Positions 25,742-33,224 of a stretch of 64,000 nt of DNA are shown here, piece by piece. How positions within the stretch are numbered: the stretch's first letter is position 1; the number at the start of each line of letters is the position of its first letter. The notes under the pieces are model-generated. The model had not been told where the DNA came from. It saw nothing but the letters and a program-made list of their open reading frames with translations, and ran no database searches. This DNA comes from DASQUK01 sp035697145. Lineage in GTDB: Bacteria > Actinomycetota > Acidimicrobiia > Acidimicrobiales > VFJN01. The position numbers were made by a program, and so were the translations under genes. The stretch is taken from contig DASSDL010000234.1 of assembly GCA_035697145.1 (NCBI GenBank), positions 1 to 64,000 on the forward strand, given 5' to 3'.

Positions 25742-26326
25742 ATGACGTCACACGCAGGTGCGGCCGCCTCGGCGAGCGATCCCGACCTGGTGGCCGCAGT
25801 TGCCGACGGCGACGAGCAGGCCGTGGCCGAGGTCTACCGCCGGTACAGCGGGGCGGTGTGGGCCGTGGCGCAGCGGGTCTGCGGCGACCGGGCGTCGGCC
25901 GAGGACGTGTGCCAGACCGTGTTCGTCGACCTCTGGAGGCGCCCCGAGCGCTTCGACCCCCAGCGGGGCAAGCTTCGGTCCTGGCTCGTGGCCCAGGCGC
26001 ACGCACGAGCCGTCGATGTCGTGCGGTCCGAGACGGCGCGCCAGCGCCGCCAGGAGCGGGCGGCGCGGATGGCTCCCACCCCACCGCCCTCGGGCGATGT
26101 CGAGGCCGCCAGCTTGCTCGCCTCGCTCGCCGACCATGTGCGCCGCGCGCTCGACCGCCTGGCGGCCGACGACCGCGACGCCATCGTGCTCGCGTACTTC
26201 GGCGGCCACAGCTACCGCGAGACCGCCGCGCTGCTCGGGGCCCCCGAGGGAACGGTGAAGAGCCGCATCCGTCGCGGCCTGGAGGGATTGCGGCGCCTGC
26301 TGGAGGCCGAGGGGGTGACATTGTGA
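25742..26326 (+). CDS. sigK: ECF sigma factor, SigK type
   Basis: A 194-residue sigma factor. Region 2: VAEVYRRYSGAVWAVAQRVCG and AEDVCQTVFVDLWRRPERFDP. Region 4: LDRLAADDRDAIVLAYFGGHSYRETAALLGAPEGTVKSRIRRGLEGLR. It is followed, with a 4-nt overlap (GTGA), by its anti-sigma factor. GGAG five bases before ATG 25742 supports this start over ATG 25727. Gene order (sigma, anti-sigma, then a fasciclin-type protein) is like the SigK/RskA system of mycobacteria, which controls MPT70/MPT83. Confidence 0.85.
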   Translation: MTSHAGAAASASDPDLVAAVADGDEQAVAEVYRRYSGAVWAVAQRVCGDRASAEDVCQTVFVDLWRRPERFDPQRGKLRSWLVAQAHARAVDVVRSETARQRRQERAARMAPTPPPSGDVEAASLLASLADHVRRALDRLAADDRDAIVLAYFGGHSYRETAALLGAPEGTVKSRIRRGLEGLRRLLEAEGVTL

Positions 26327-27075
26327 GCCCCGTGACCGGACGCCAGCGCAGCGAACGGCATCCCCTCGACGACTTGGCGCTCTACGCCGTCGACGCGCTC
26401 GAGGGCGACGAGGTCGAGGAGCTCGAGGCGCACCTCGCCGTGTGCGCCTCGTGCCGGCGGGAGCTGGCGGCGCACGAAGAGGCCCTCGGGGCGCTGGTCG
26501 AGGACGGGCCCCCACTGGCGTTGTGGGATGCGGTTCAATCGCAGATCCGCAGCGAGGCCGCCCCGATGAACGGGGCTCCGCTGCGCCCGGTCGGCCCTGC
26601 CCCGGCGAACCAGGACCAGTCCGCCCGGCGTCGGGGGCTGCGGCGCCGCCTGGCCGTGCTGGCCGCTGCGGCTGCCGTAGTGGCCGTCGTAGGCGTGGGC
26701 GTCGGGACCCAGTTGGGCAACGACGGCAACGGCTCCGGCACCTTGGCCGGTGTGTCCATCGACGGGCCGACCGTCGCCGTGCTCGCCGACGCGGAGGGCG
26801 CCGACGTCGCCCGGGTAGTGACGAACGATGACGGCGACGTGCTGGTCCTCGAGGAGCTGCCACCGCTGTCGACCGGGCGCGCCTACCAGCTCTGGTCCAT
26901 CGACGGGCCCCGGCCGGTGTCGCTGGGCCTCCTCGGCGACGGCCATGACGAGGCCGTGCCCGTCACCCTGCCGGCGGAGACGGCAAAGCTGGCGATCAGC
27001 GAGGAACCAGCCGGCGGATCGACCACGCCTGCTGGGCCCGTCGTCGCATCCGGCGCGGTCGTTCGTCCCGCCTGA
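26323..27075 (+). CDS. rskA: membrane anti-sigma factor, RskA type
   Basis: A 250-residue protein, GTG start inside the sigma factor stop. Residues about 1-80 form the zinc-type anti-sigma domain: LYAVDALEGDEVEELEAHLAVCASCRRELA, with H-x3-C-x2-C. A basic stretch and one membrane helix follow (LAVLAAAAAVVAVVGVGVG). The outer domain (about 140-235) reads GRAYQLWSIDGPRPVSLGLL, typical of RskA. It should hold the sigma factor at the membrane until regulated cleavage frees it. Confidence 0.88.
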   Translation: MSPVTGRQRSERHPLDDLALYAVDALEGDEVEELEAHLAVCASCRRELAAHEEALGALVEDGPPLALWDAVQSQIRSEAAPMNGAPLRPVGPAPANQDQSARRRGLRRRLAVLAAAAAVVAVVGVGVGTQLGNDGNGSGTLAGVSIDGPTVAVLADAEGADVARVVTNDDGDVLVLEELPPLSTGRAYQLWSIDGPRPVSLGLLGDGHDEAVPVTLPAETAKLAISEEPAGGSTTPAGPVVASGAVVRPA

Positions 27076-27132
27076 CGCCATTCGCCCCGCGCCGGACATC
27101 CGTGTGGGGCTGCGGCGCCGGATACGCCGCGC

Positions 27133-28815
27133 ATGGAACGGATGGACACATCCCGGGCGGCGGCCCGGCGCCTCGGACTCCCGGGCCCGCGGGCGACGAA
27201 CGGCGCCGGGACGGCGGTGGCGGCGGCCGGCGCCCCGGCCGCCGCTCTGGCCGGCCTGGTCTCGGCCGGTGCCGCGCTCGGCGCCGGTGAGCTGATCGCG
27301 GGGATCGACGACGGCCTGGCATCGCCGGTCGAGGCGGTGGCCGGCGAGGTCATCGGTCGGGTTCCCCGATCGCTCGAGCGCTTGGCCATCGAGACCTTCG
27401 GCAGGAACGACAAGCTCGCGCTGGTCATCGGGATCCTGGCGTTCTCCGCCGTCTTCGGGATCGTCCTGGGCGTCGTGGCCCGCCGGCAGCCCAGCGTAGG
27501 TGCCCTGGGGCTGGCCGCGTTCGCCGCCGTGGGCGTCCTGGCATCGGCCGCCGGGCCCCAGGCATCGCTCACCGCCGGCTTGCCGAGCGTGGTCGCCGGC
27601 CTGGTCGGCGTGGTGTGCCTCGGGTCGCTGGTGTCGCGCGCGCCGGGTCGGAGAGCGAGCCCGCCGAGCGCGGCGGGCAACGGTGTCATGCCGCCGGCAG
27701 CACCCGCAGCATCAGTCGCCGCGATGCCGATGCGCGGCGGTGTGGCGTCGCGCCGAGCCTTCCTGGGGATGACGGCGGCGGTCGCCGCCGCCGGTGCCTT
27801 CGCGGCCGCCGGCGGCCGGGCGCTCCGCAGCCGCTTCAGCGCCGCCGAATCGCGCGCCAACGTAGTGCTCCCGTCCGCGACCCGCCCGGGTCCACCGCTC
27901 CCGCCGGCGCGGACGGGTGTGGAAATCGGCGTACCCGGTGTGGCCCCGTTCGTCACGCCCAACGCCGACTTCTACCGGGTTGACACCGCCCTCGTCGTTC
28001 CCCAGGTCCGGGCCGAGGACTGGGCGCTGGCCGTCACCGGGATGGTCGACGAGCCGTTCGAACTGACCTTCGACGAGTTGCTGGACCGCGACCTGATCGA
28101 GGCCGACATCACGATGACGTGCATCTCCAACCCGGTCGGTGGTGATCTCGTCGGCCACGCCCGCTGGCTCGGCGTCGTCACCCGCGAGCTGCTGGACCAG
28201 GCGCGTCCGCGTGCCGGTGCCGACCAGCTCGTGGGCCGGGCGGTCGACGGCTACACGTGTGGGTTCCCGTTGTCGGCGGCCTACGACCGGGAGTGCATCG
28301 TCGCCGTGGGGATGAACGGCGAGCCGCTGCCCCTCGAGCACGGGTTCCCGGCCCGCCTGGTCACCCCGGGCCTCTACGGCTACATCGGGTCGACGAAGTG
28401 GCTGACCGAGCTCGAGGTCACCACCTTCGACGCCTTCGACCAGTACTGGGTGCGCCGGGGCTACGCCGATCGGGCGCCAATCAAGACGATGGCCCGGATC
28501 GACACGCCGCGCAGCCTCGAGCGGGTCGCCGCCGGGCCCGTCGCCGTCGGCGGCGTGGCATGGGCGCAGACCCGAGGCATCGAGGCCGTCGAGGTGCGGG
28601 TCGACGACGGGCCCTTCGCTCCCGCCCGGCTCGCCGCGGCCCTCAACCGCGACTCGTGGCGCCAGTGGCGCTTCGACTGGGACGCAGTCCCCGGACGCCA
28701 CACGCTCACCGTCCGCGCCGTCGACGGCAGCGGCGAGGCCCAGACCGAGACGCGGGCCGACATCGTGCCCGACGGGGCCAGCGGCTGGATGTCCCTGGTC
28801 GTCACCGTCGAGTGA
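27133..28815 (+). CDS. membrane-bound molybdopterin-dependent oxidoreductase (sulfite-oxidase fold)
   Basis: A 560-residue protein. The N-terminus carries about four membrane helices (roughly 35-180). Then SRRAFLGMTAAVAAAGAF resembles a Tat motif (SRRxFLG). The periplasmic-side domain (about 250-440) is of the sulfite oxidase/YedY fold: NADFYRVDTALVVPQV, ITMTCISNPVGG with the Mo-binding cysteine, and YTCGFPLSAAYDRECIVAV with GYIGSTKWLTELEVTTFDAFDQYW. A C-terminal Ig-like Mo-co dimerisation domain completes it. The electron donor is unknown. It sits in the SigK cluster. Confidence 0.88.
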   Translation: MERMDTSRAAARRLGLPGPRATNGAGTAVAAAGAPAAALAGLVSAGAALGAGELIAGIDDGLASPVEAVAGEVIGRVPRSLERLAIETFGRNDKLALVIGILAFSAVFGIVLGVVARRQPSVGALGLAAFAAVGVLASAAGPQASLTAGLPSVVAGLVGVVCLGSLVSRAPGRRASPPSAAGNGVMPPAAPAASVAAMPMRGGVASRRAFLGMTAAVAAAGAFAAAGGRALRSRFSAAESRANVVLPSATRPGPPLPPARTGVEIGVPGVAPFVTPNADFYRVDTALVVPQVRAEDWALAVTGMVDEPFELTFDELLDRDLIEADITMTCISNPVGGDLVGHARWLGVVTRELLDQARPRAGADQLVGRAVDGYTCGFPLSAAYDRECIVAVGMNGEPLPLEHGFPARLVTPGLYGYIGSTKWLTELEVTTFDAFDQYWVRRGYADRAPIKTMARIDTPRSLERVAAGPVAVGGVAWAQTRGIEAVEVRVDDGPFAPARLAAALNRDSWRQWRFDWDAVPGRHTLTVRAVDGSGEAQTETRADIVPDGASGWMSLVVTVE

Positions 28816-28859
28816 TCTCCCCACCCCCCACCCCAATCCCCCTAGGAAGGACAAGCAAA

Positions 28860-29531
28860 ATGCGCCCTACCCGAAAGCTACGAGGTGCCCTGGCGCTCGT
28901 CGTCGGCCTGTCACTCGCGGCGGCCGCCTGCTCCGACGGCGACGACAGCAACGCCAGCGCCGACGAGCCCGCACCCGTCGAGTCCCCTGCGCCCGACGCC
29001 GCCGGCGACACGCCCGGCGCCACCGATCCGGCCACGATCTGCGATGCCGCTGGCCTGGTCGAGGCGGTGGAGAGCGGTCCCGACGAGGGCACGCTCTCAG
29101 GAATGACCGACGACCCGGTCGCCACCGCGGCGTCGAGCAACCCGGTGCTCACCACGCTGGTGACAGCCGTGGCCGAGGCCGATCTGGTCGACACGCTCAA
29201 CTCGGCCGACGCCGTCACGGTCTTCGCGCCCACGGACTGCGCCTTCGCGGGGCTGGACCCGGCGACGCTCGATGCGGCGCTCGCCGATCCGACCGGGCTG
29301 TTGGCGCAGGTGCTCGGCTTCCACGTTGTGGCGGGCCAGCGACTGTTGTCCGAGGACCTGGCCAACACCGGTGAGCTCGAGACCTTCACCGGTGCGGTGC
29401 TCCCGGTCGAGTCCGACGGCGACACGATCACCGTCGGCGGCGGGCAGGCGACGGTCGTCGTGCCCGACATCCAGACCGCCAACGCCACCGTCCACCTGAT
29501 CGATCACGTGATGGTGCCCCCGGCGGGCTGA
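28860..29531 (+). CDS. fasciclin-domain lipoprotein (MPT70/MPT83-like)
   Basis: A 223-residue protein. LALVVGLSLAAAACSDGDD is a lipoprotein signal with Cys24. After an acidic/Pro linker comes one fasciclin domain (about 85-222): NPVLTTLVTAVAEADLVDTLN, AVTVFAPTDCAFAGL and the end TVHLIDHVMVPPA. GGAAGGA lies 7 nt before the ATG. MPT70/MPT83 are the known SigK-dependent proteins of mycobacteria, so this gene is a likely target of the sigma factor upstream. Confidence 0.9.
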   Translation: MRPTRKLRGALALVVGLSLAAAACSDGDDSNASADEPAPVESPAPDAAGDTPGATDPATICDAAGLVEAVESGPDEGTLSGMTDDPVATAASSNPVLTTLVTAVAEADLVDTLNSADAVTVFAPTDCAFAGLDPATLDAALADPTGLLAQVLGFHVVAGQRLLSEDLANTGELETFTGAVLPVESDGDTITVGGGQATVVVPDIQTANATVHLIDHVMVPPAG

Positions 29532-29554
29532 TCCCGGTCGAACCCAACCAGCGC

Positions 29555-29581
29555 GGTGGCCGGGTCGACGACCCGGCCACC
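29555..29581. terminator. hairpin between convergent genes
   Basis: GGTGGCCGGGT and ACCCGGCCACC pair over 11 bp with a 5-nt loop, 23 nt after the fasciclin stop and 15 nt from the stop of the opposite gene. A two-way terminator is likely. Confidence 0.7.
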
Positions 29582-29596
29582 GGCGCGCGTGCTGGA

Positions 29597-30196
29597 TCAG
29601 TCGAGGCTGAACGGCGGGTACTCGTCGGTGAGCAGGTAGAGGTAGGCGCTGACCCGGGTGCTCCAGCGCATGACGCCCACGACGAACGTGCGCAGCCCCT
29701 CCGGCCAGCGCCCCGTGAACAGCACGGCGAAGAAGGCGATCACCCAGGCAACCCAGGCGGCGATGCCCAGGATGGTGAGCACGATCAGCTGCGGGATCAC
29801 GAGGATGAGCCGGAAAGCCACCGTGAGCCGGTTGCGGTTCTCGAGCTCGCTCACGAATCCGGTTCGAACGGCCGGGTAGGTGCCTGGATCCGGGGCGACC
29901 GTCTCGAAGGCGAAGGGCGGGTACTCCTCCCGCAGGAAGCCCGCGTACGCGATGGTGCGGTTGTTGTAGCGGATGTACAGGCACACGAGGTTCGCCAACC
30001 CCTCGGGCAGCTTGCCGGTGAACAGGATGGCGAACCAGCCGATGATCGCCACGATCTCGGCGACGAACCCGAGCACGTAGAGGATGATGAAGTGCGGGAT
30101 CGCCAGCAGCCACTGCACGATCGGGCGCCAGTTGGCGATCCGCTCCGCACGGTCGATCTCCAGCGTTGCCGGGTAGGCCTGACCGAAGGTTTCCAT
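29597..30196 (-). CDS. membrane protein with two DUF4389 units
   Basis: A 199-residue protein. Two similar halves each hold two membrane helices and a short tail: LLAIPHFIILYVLGFVAEIV with GWFAILFTGKLPEGLANLV and EEYPPFAF; then LILVIPQLIVLTILG with FFAVLFTGRWPEGLRTFV and DEYPPFSLD. This is DUF4389, of unknown function. ATG 30196 is preceded by AAGGAGGGG. Expressed alone. Confidence 0.85.
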   Translation of the reverse strand: METFGQAYPATLEIDRAERIANWRPIVQWLLAIPHFIILYVLGFVAEIVAIIGWFAILFTGKLPEGLANLVCLYIRYNNRTIAYAGFLREEYPPFAFETVAPDPGTYPAVRTGFVSELENRNRLTVAFRLILVIPQLIVLTILGIAAWVAWVIAFFAVLFTGRWPEGLRTFVVGVMRWSTRVSAYLYLLTDEYPPFSLD

Positions 30197-30272
30197 ACCC
30201 CTCCTTCTGCGTGATGCGAGAAGCCGGCGAGACGCTAGCGCTGGCGACGAAGCCGGTGGGCGATGCGCGTCG

Positions 30273-30674
30273 CTATTCCTGCACGAGCTCGATGAGGGTG
30301 CCGAACGCGCCCTTGGGGTGCACGAAGGCCACTGTGGTCCCACGGCTGCCCGGGCGGGGGGCCTCGTCTATCACCCGGCCGCCCTGTGCCTTCACGGCTT
30401 CGAGTGCGGCCGCGCAGTCGTCCACCCGGTAGCCGACGTGGTGCAGCCCCTCACCGCGGTTCTGGAGGTACCTGGCCACCGGTGAGTCGTCGCGAGTCGG
30501 CGTCAGCAGCTGGATGTAGCTGTCGGCCACCCGCAAGAGCGCCTCCTCGACGCCGTCGGAGTCGACCACCTCGCGGTGCGCGACCTCGGCGCCGAACGTG
30601 TCGCGGTAGTAGGCGATGGCCGCCTCGAGGTCCGAGACGGCGATGGCAACGTGGTCGATCTCGGTGAGGAGCAC
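30273..30674 (-). CDS. mce: methylmalonyl-CoA/ethylmalonyl-CoA epimerase
   Basis: A 133-residue VOC-fold protein. EIDHVAIAVSDLEAAIAYYRDTFG carries the first metal histidine; GEGLHHVGYRVDDCAAAL the second; and the last strand, GAFGTLIELVQE, the metal-binding glutamate. It swaps the configuration of (2R/2S)-ethylmalonyl- or methylmalonyl-CoA. It lies 80 nt downstream of ccr, whose product it would convert for the mutase. GTG 30674 is the start; the longer frame overlaps ccr. Confidence 0.9.
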   Translation of the reverse strand: MLLTEIDHVAIAVSDLEAAIAYYRDTFGAEVAHREVVDSDGVEEALLRVADSYIQLLTPTRDDSPVARYLQNRGEGLHHVGYRVDDCAAALEAVKAQGGRVIDEAPRPGSRGTTVAFVHPKGAFGTLIELVQE

Positions 30675-30698
30675 GCTTGTGAACCTACCCTCGAATCC

Positions 30699-30748
30699 TG
30701 CCGCGGGAATGGTGGCTCCAGCCCCCCGAATCGCGGCAGGTTTCCGCG
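30699..30748 (-). repeat. structured 3' element, copy 2 (after ccr)
   Basis: On the minus strand it opens GCGGAAACCTGCCGCG and ends CCACCATTCCCGCGGCA, as copy 1 does at 9881-9930. CCTGCCGCG pairs with CGCGGCAGG over 9 bp. It starts 6 nt after the ccr stop and ends 24 nt before the mce start. The centres of the two copies differ in sequence, but the placement is alike. Confidence 0.7.
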
Positions 30749-30754
30749 GGGTGG

Positions 30755-32104
30755 CTACAGCTCGCCTCGAGCGTGCCGCTGGAAGAGGGTGATCCGGTCC
30801 TCGCCGATGCGGTCGCGCTTGTCGCGGTCGGTGATCCCGAGGCCAGCCTCGGGTGCCAGGCACAGCACGCCGAGCTTGCCCTCCGACTCGTTGCGGTGGA
30901 CAGCCCGCGCGGCCTCGCCCACCTGGTCCAGCGGGTAGACCGCCGACATCACCGGCTGGATGGCACCCCTGTCGATGAGCCGGTTCATGTCCCACGCCTC
31001 CCGGTAGTTGGCGAAGTGGCTCGACACGATCCTCTTGAGCTTCATCCACAGGTGGCGGTTGTCGTACTCGATCATGAAGCCACTGGTGGCGGCGCAGGTG
31101 ACGATGGTGCCGCCGCGCTTGGCGATGAACACCGACGCGCCCATGGTCTGGCGACCCGGGTGCTCGAACACGATGTCGGGGTCGTCGCCGGCGAGCGATC
31201 GCACCGTCTTGCCCAGCCGGCGCCACTCGCCCTCGTCCTGGCTGTGTTCGTCCTTCCAGAACTTGTAGCCCTCGGCCTTGCGGTCGATGACGTGCTCGCA
31301 GCCCATGGCTCGGAGCAGCCGGGCCCGGTCCCCGCTCGACACCACGCCCACGGGCGTGCCGCCGCCGTTTAGCACCAGTTGGGTGGCGTAGGCACCGATG
31401 CCACCGGTGGCGCCCCAGACGAAGACGGTGTCGCCCTGCTTCATGCGAGCGGCGTGGCGGCCGACGAGCATGCGGTAGCTGGTCGAGGCGCACAGGCCGT
31501 TGACCGCGGCCTCCTCCCAGGTGAGGTGCGCCGGCTTGGGCATGAGCTGGTTGGCCTTGACGATCGACAGCTCGGCCAGCCCGCCATAGTTGGACTCGAA
31601 GCCCCATATGCGCTGGTTGGCGGCGAGCATCGAGTCGTCGTGCGCCGACGGGTCCTGGTCGTCGACGTAGTTGCAGTGAACCGCCACCCGGTCGCCCGGC
31701 GCCCAGTTGCGCACCGCCGAGCCGACCCGTAGCACCACGCCCGAGGCGTCGGACCCGACCACGTGGAAGTCCTGTTGGTGTCGTGCGGCCCACGTCGACT
31801 CGCGGGCCAGGCGGTCGAGGAACCCGAAGGTCGGGAGCGGCTCGAAGATCGAGGTCCACACCGTGTTGAAGTTGATCGAGCTGGCCATGACGGCCAGGTA
31901 CACCTCGTCGGGCGCCAGCTCCGGTGTGGGGACGTCACCGATGTGCAGCGATTTGCGGGGATCCTTGTTCTCCGATGGCACCCCCGCCCACATCTCTTGC
32001 TCGGCCCGCAGGACGTGCGCGGCCCGGTAGCTCTCGGGGATGGGGAGCGCGGCGATCTCGTCGCCCGAGGCGCCCCCCTGGATGGCCTCGAGGATCTGGC
32101 GCAT
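30755..32104 (-). CDS. ccr: crotonyl-CoA carboxylase/reductase
   Basis: A 449-residue MDR-family enzyme that reduces and carboxylates crotonyl-CoA to ethylmalonyl-CoA with NADPH and CO2; this is the key step of the ethylmalonyl-CoA pathway. Seen: SSINFNTVWTSIFEPLPTF, HVVGSDASGVVLRVG, QRIWGFESNYGGLAEL and VFVWGATGGIGAYATQL. The four residues known to hold CO2 in Kitasatospora Ccr (Asn81, Phe170, Glu171, His365) have counterparts at about Asn80, Phe169, Glu170 and His363. It is therefore likely a true carboxylase. Length is normal. Confidence 0.93.
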   Translation of the reverse strand: MRQILEAIQGGASGDEIAALPIPESYRAAHVLRAEQEMWAGVPSENKDPRKSLHIGDVPTPELAPDEVYLAVMASSINFNTVWTSIFEPLPTFGFLDRLARESTWAARHQQDFHVVGSDASGVVLRVGSAVRNWAPGDRVAVHCNYVDDQDPSAHDDSMLAANQRIWGFESNYGGLAELSIVKANQLMPKPAHLTWEEAAVNGLCASTSYRMLVGRHAARMKQGDTVFVWGATGGIGAYATQLVLNGGGTPVGVVSSGDRARLLRAMGCEHVIDRKAEGYKFWKDEHSQDEGEWRRLGKTVRSLAGDDPDIVFEHPGRQTMGASVFIAKRGGTIVTCAATSGFMIEYDNRHLWMKLKRIVSSHFANYREAWDMNRLIDRGAIQPVMSAVYPLDQVGEAARAVHRNESEGKLGVLCLAPEAGLGITDRDKRDRIGEDRITLFQRHARGEL

Positions 32105-32169
32105 CGCCGCAACTTACCGTGGGGTAACGGGAGGGCTCCAACGGCCGCCGGGCGGCTAGCCTGCCGTAA

Positions 32170-33177
32170 GTGAGCAACCCCGAGGTGCATGCCCCGGCTC
32201 CTGCGGTGGGATCCCCGACGGAGGAGCCGGAGGCCACCGGCCGGGGCGCTGGGGACCAGGCCCACGGTGAGTCCGCCCCCGCCCCCCGGGCGACCGTGGC
32301 CGAGTCGTTGGCCGACATCCGCGCCGACCGGATCGTCGCGGACGCCCGCCGGGAGGCTCAGGCGATCGTCGACACTGCGCGCGTGGACGCGCGGCGTGAG
32401 GCTCGAGTCATCGTCGACTCTGCCCGCTCCGAGGCGGAGACCATCATCACGGAGGCATTCGAGCAGCGGGCCCGGATCGTGCGGCGCGACTGGGCCATCG
32501 GCGACGGCAGCTGGTCGCTGGCCGGAGCGACCGACGAAGGCGAGCGCGGCGACGCCCCCGAGGAAAGCACCGCCGCCGGTCGCGAGTCGGCCGCCGGGGT
32601 GCCGACGCCCGCAGAGGAGATGCCAGCTCCGGTGGCCGCTGCCGCCGACGACGTCGAGGACGCCCCACACCCGTTGCCGGACGTCGGCTCACACCCGTTG
32701 CCGGAAGTGGCGCCCCGCCCAGGCCCGGACGTCGCGCGGCCGGTGCCGGAGGTAGCGCCACGACCGGGCCCGGACGTCGCGCCGCGGCCGGTGCCGGAGG
32801 TAGTGCCACGACCGGGCTCGGATGTCGCGCCGCGGCCGGTGCCGGACGTCGCCGCCGCGGCGAAGCTCTCCGAGCTGATCGAGCTGCCGGCGCTGCGGGC
32901 GCGTGAGCGACTTGTCTCGCCGCCGCCGCGACCGGAACCCCCGCACGAGCCGCGTCCGCCGCTCCCGGCGCGGCCCCGCCGCGGGGCACCACCCCTCCCT
33001 CGAAGCAGTCCGCAAGCGTCGCCGCCACCACCCCCACCGCCGCCGGCACCGCCGGTACCGGCGCGCACCGCATCGCGGCCCCGACCCCGGATCGAGCGCG
33101 AGCTGCCGGCCGGGATGCGCATCCCGCCCGATGTCCCGGACTGGGATGACGACTACGACGACGCCGAGGACCGCTAG
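32170..33177 (+). CDS. proline-rich protein with DivIVA-like helical segment
   Basis: A 335-residue protein, GTG start. Residues about 50-95 form a charged, repeating helix (IVADARREAQAIVDTA, then VDARREARVIVDSARSE) like the ends of DivIVA or ATP-synthase-b proteins. The middle is built from repeats of PRPGPDV and PRPVPEV. The rest is Pro/Arg-rich and ends acidic (WDDDYDDAEDR). No signal or membrane part is seen. It may be a scaffold at the pole or membrane. Function unknown. It is divergent from ccr. Confidence 0.6.
   Translation: MSNPEVHAPAPAVGSPTEEPEATGRGAGDQAHGESAPAPRATVAESLADIRADRIVADARREAQAIVDTARVDARREARVIVDSARSEAETIITEAFEQRARIVRRDWAIGDGSWSLAGATDEGERGDAPEESTAAGRESAAGVPTPAEEMPAPVAAAADDVEDAPHPLPDVGSHPLPEVAPRPGPDVARPVPEVAPRPGPDVAPRPVPEVVPRPGSDVAPRPVPDVAAAAKLSELIELPALRARERLVSPPPRPEPPHEPRPPLPARPRRGAPPLPRSSPQASPPPPPPPPAPPVPARTASRPRPRIERELPAGMRIPPDVPDWDDDYDDAEDR
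32736..32845 (+). repeat. 48-bp coding tandem repeat
   Basis: Units starting GCGGCCGGTGCCGG begin at 32736, 32784 and 32832 (the last partial). Copies one and two differ at few positions. They code for alternating PRPVPEV and PRPGPDV. Slippage between strains is likely. Confidence 0.8.
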
Positions 33178-33224
33178 CTAGCCTGGGTCGCGTTCCATCC
33201 GACCACCCTTGGGGGAAGCACCAG

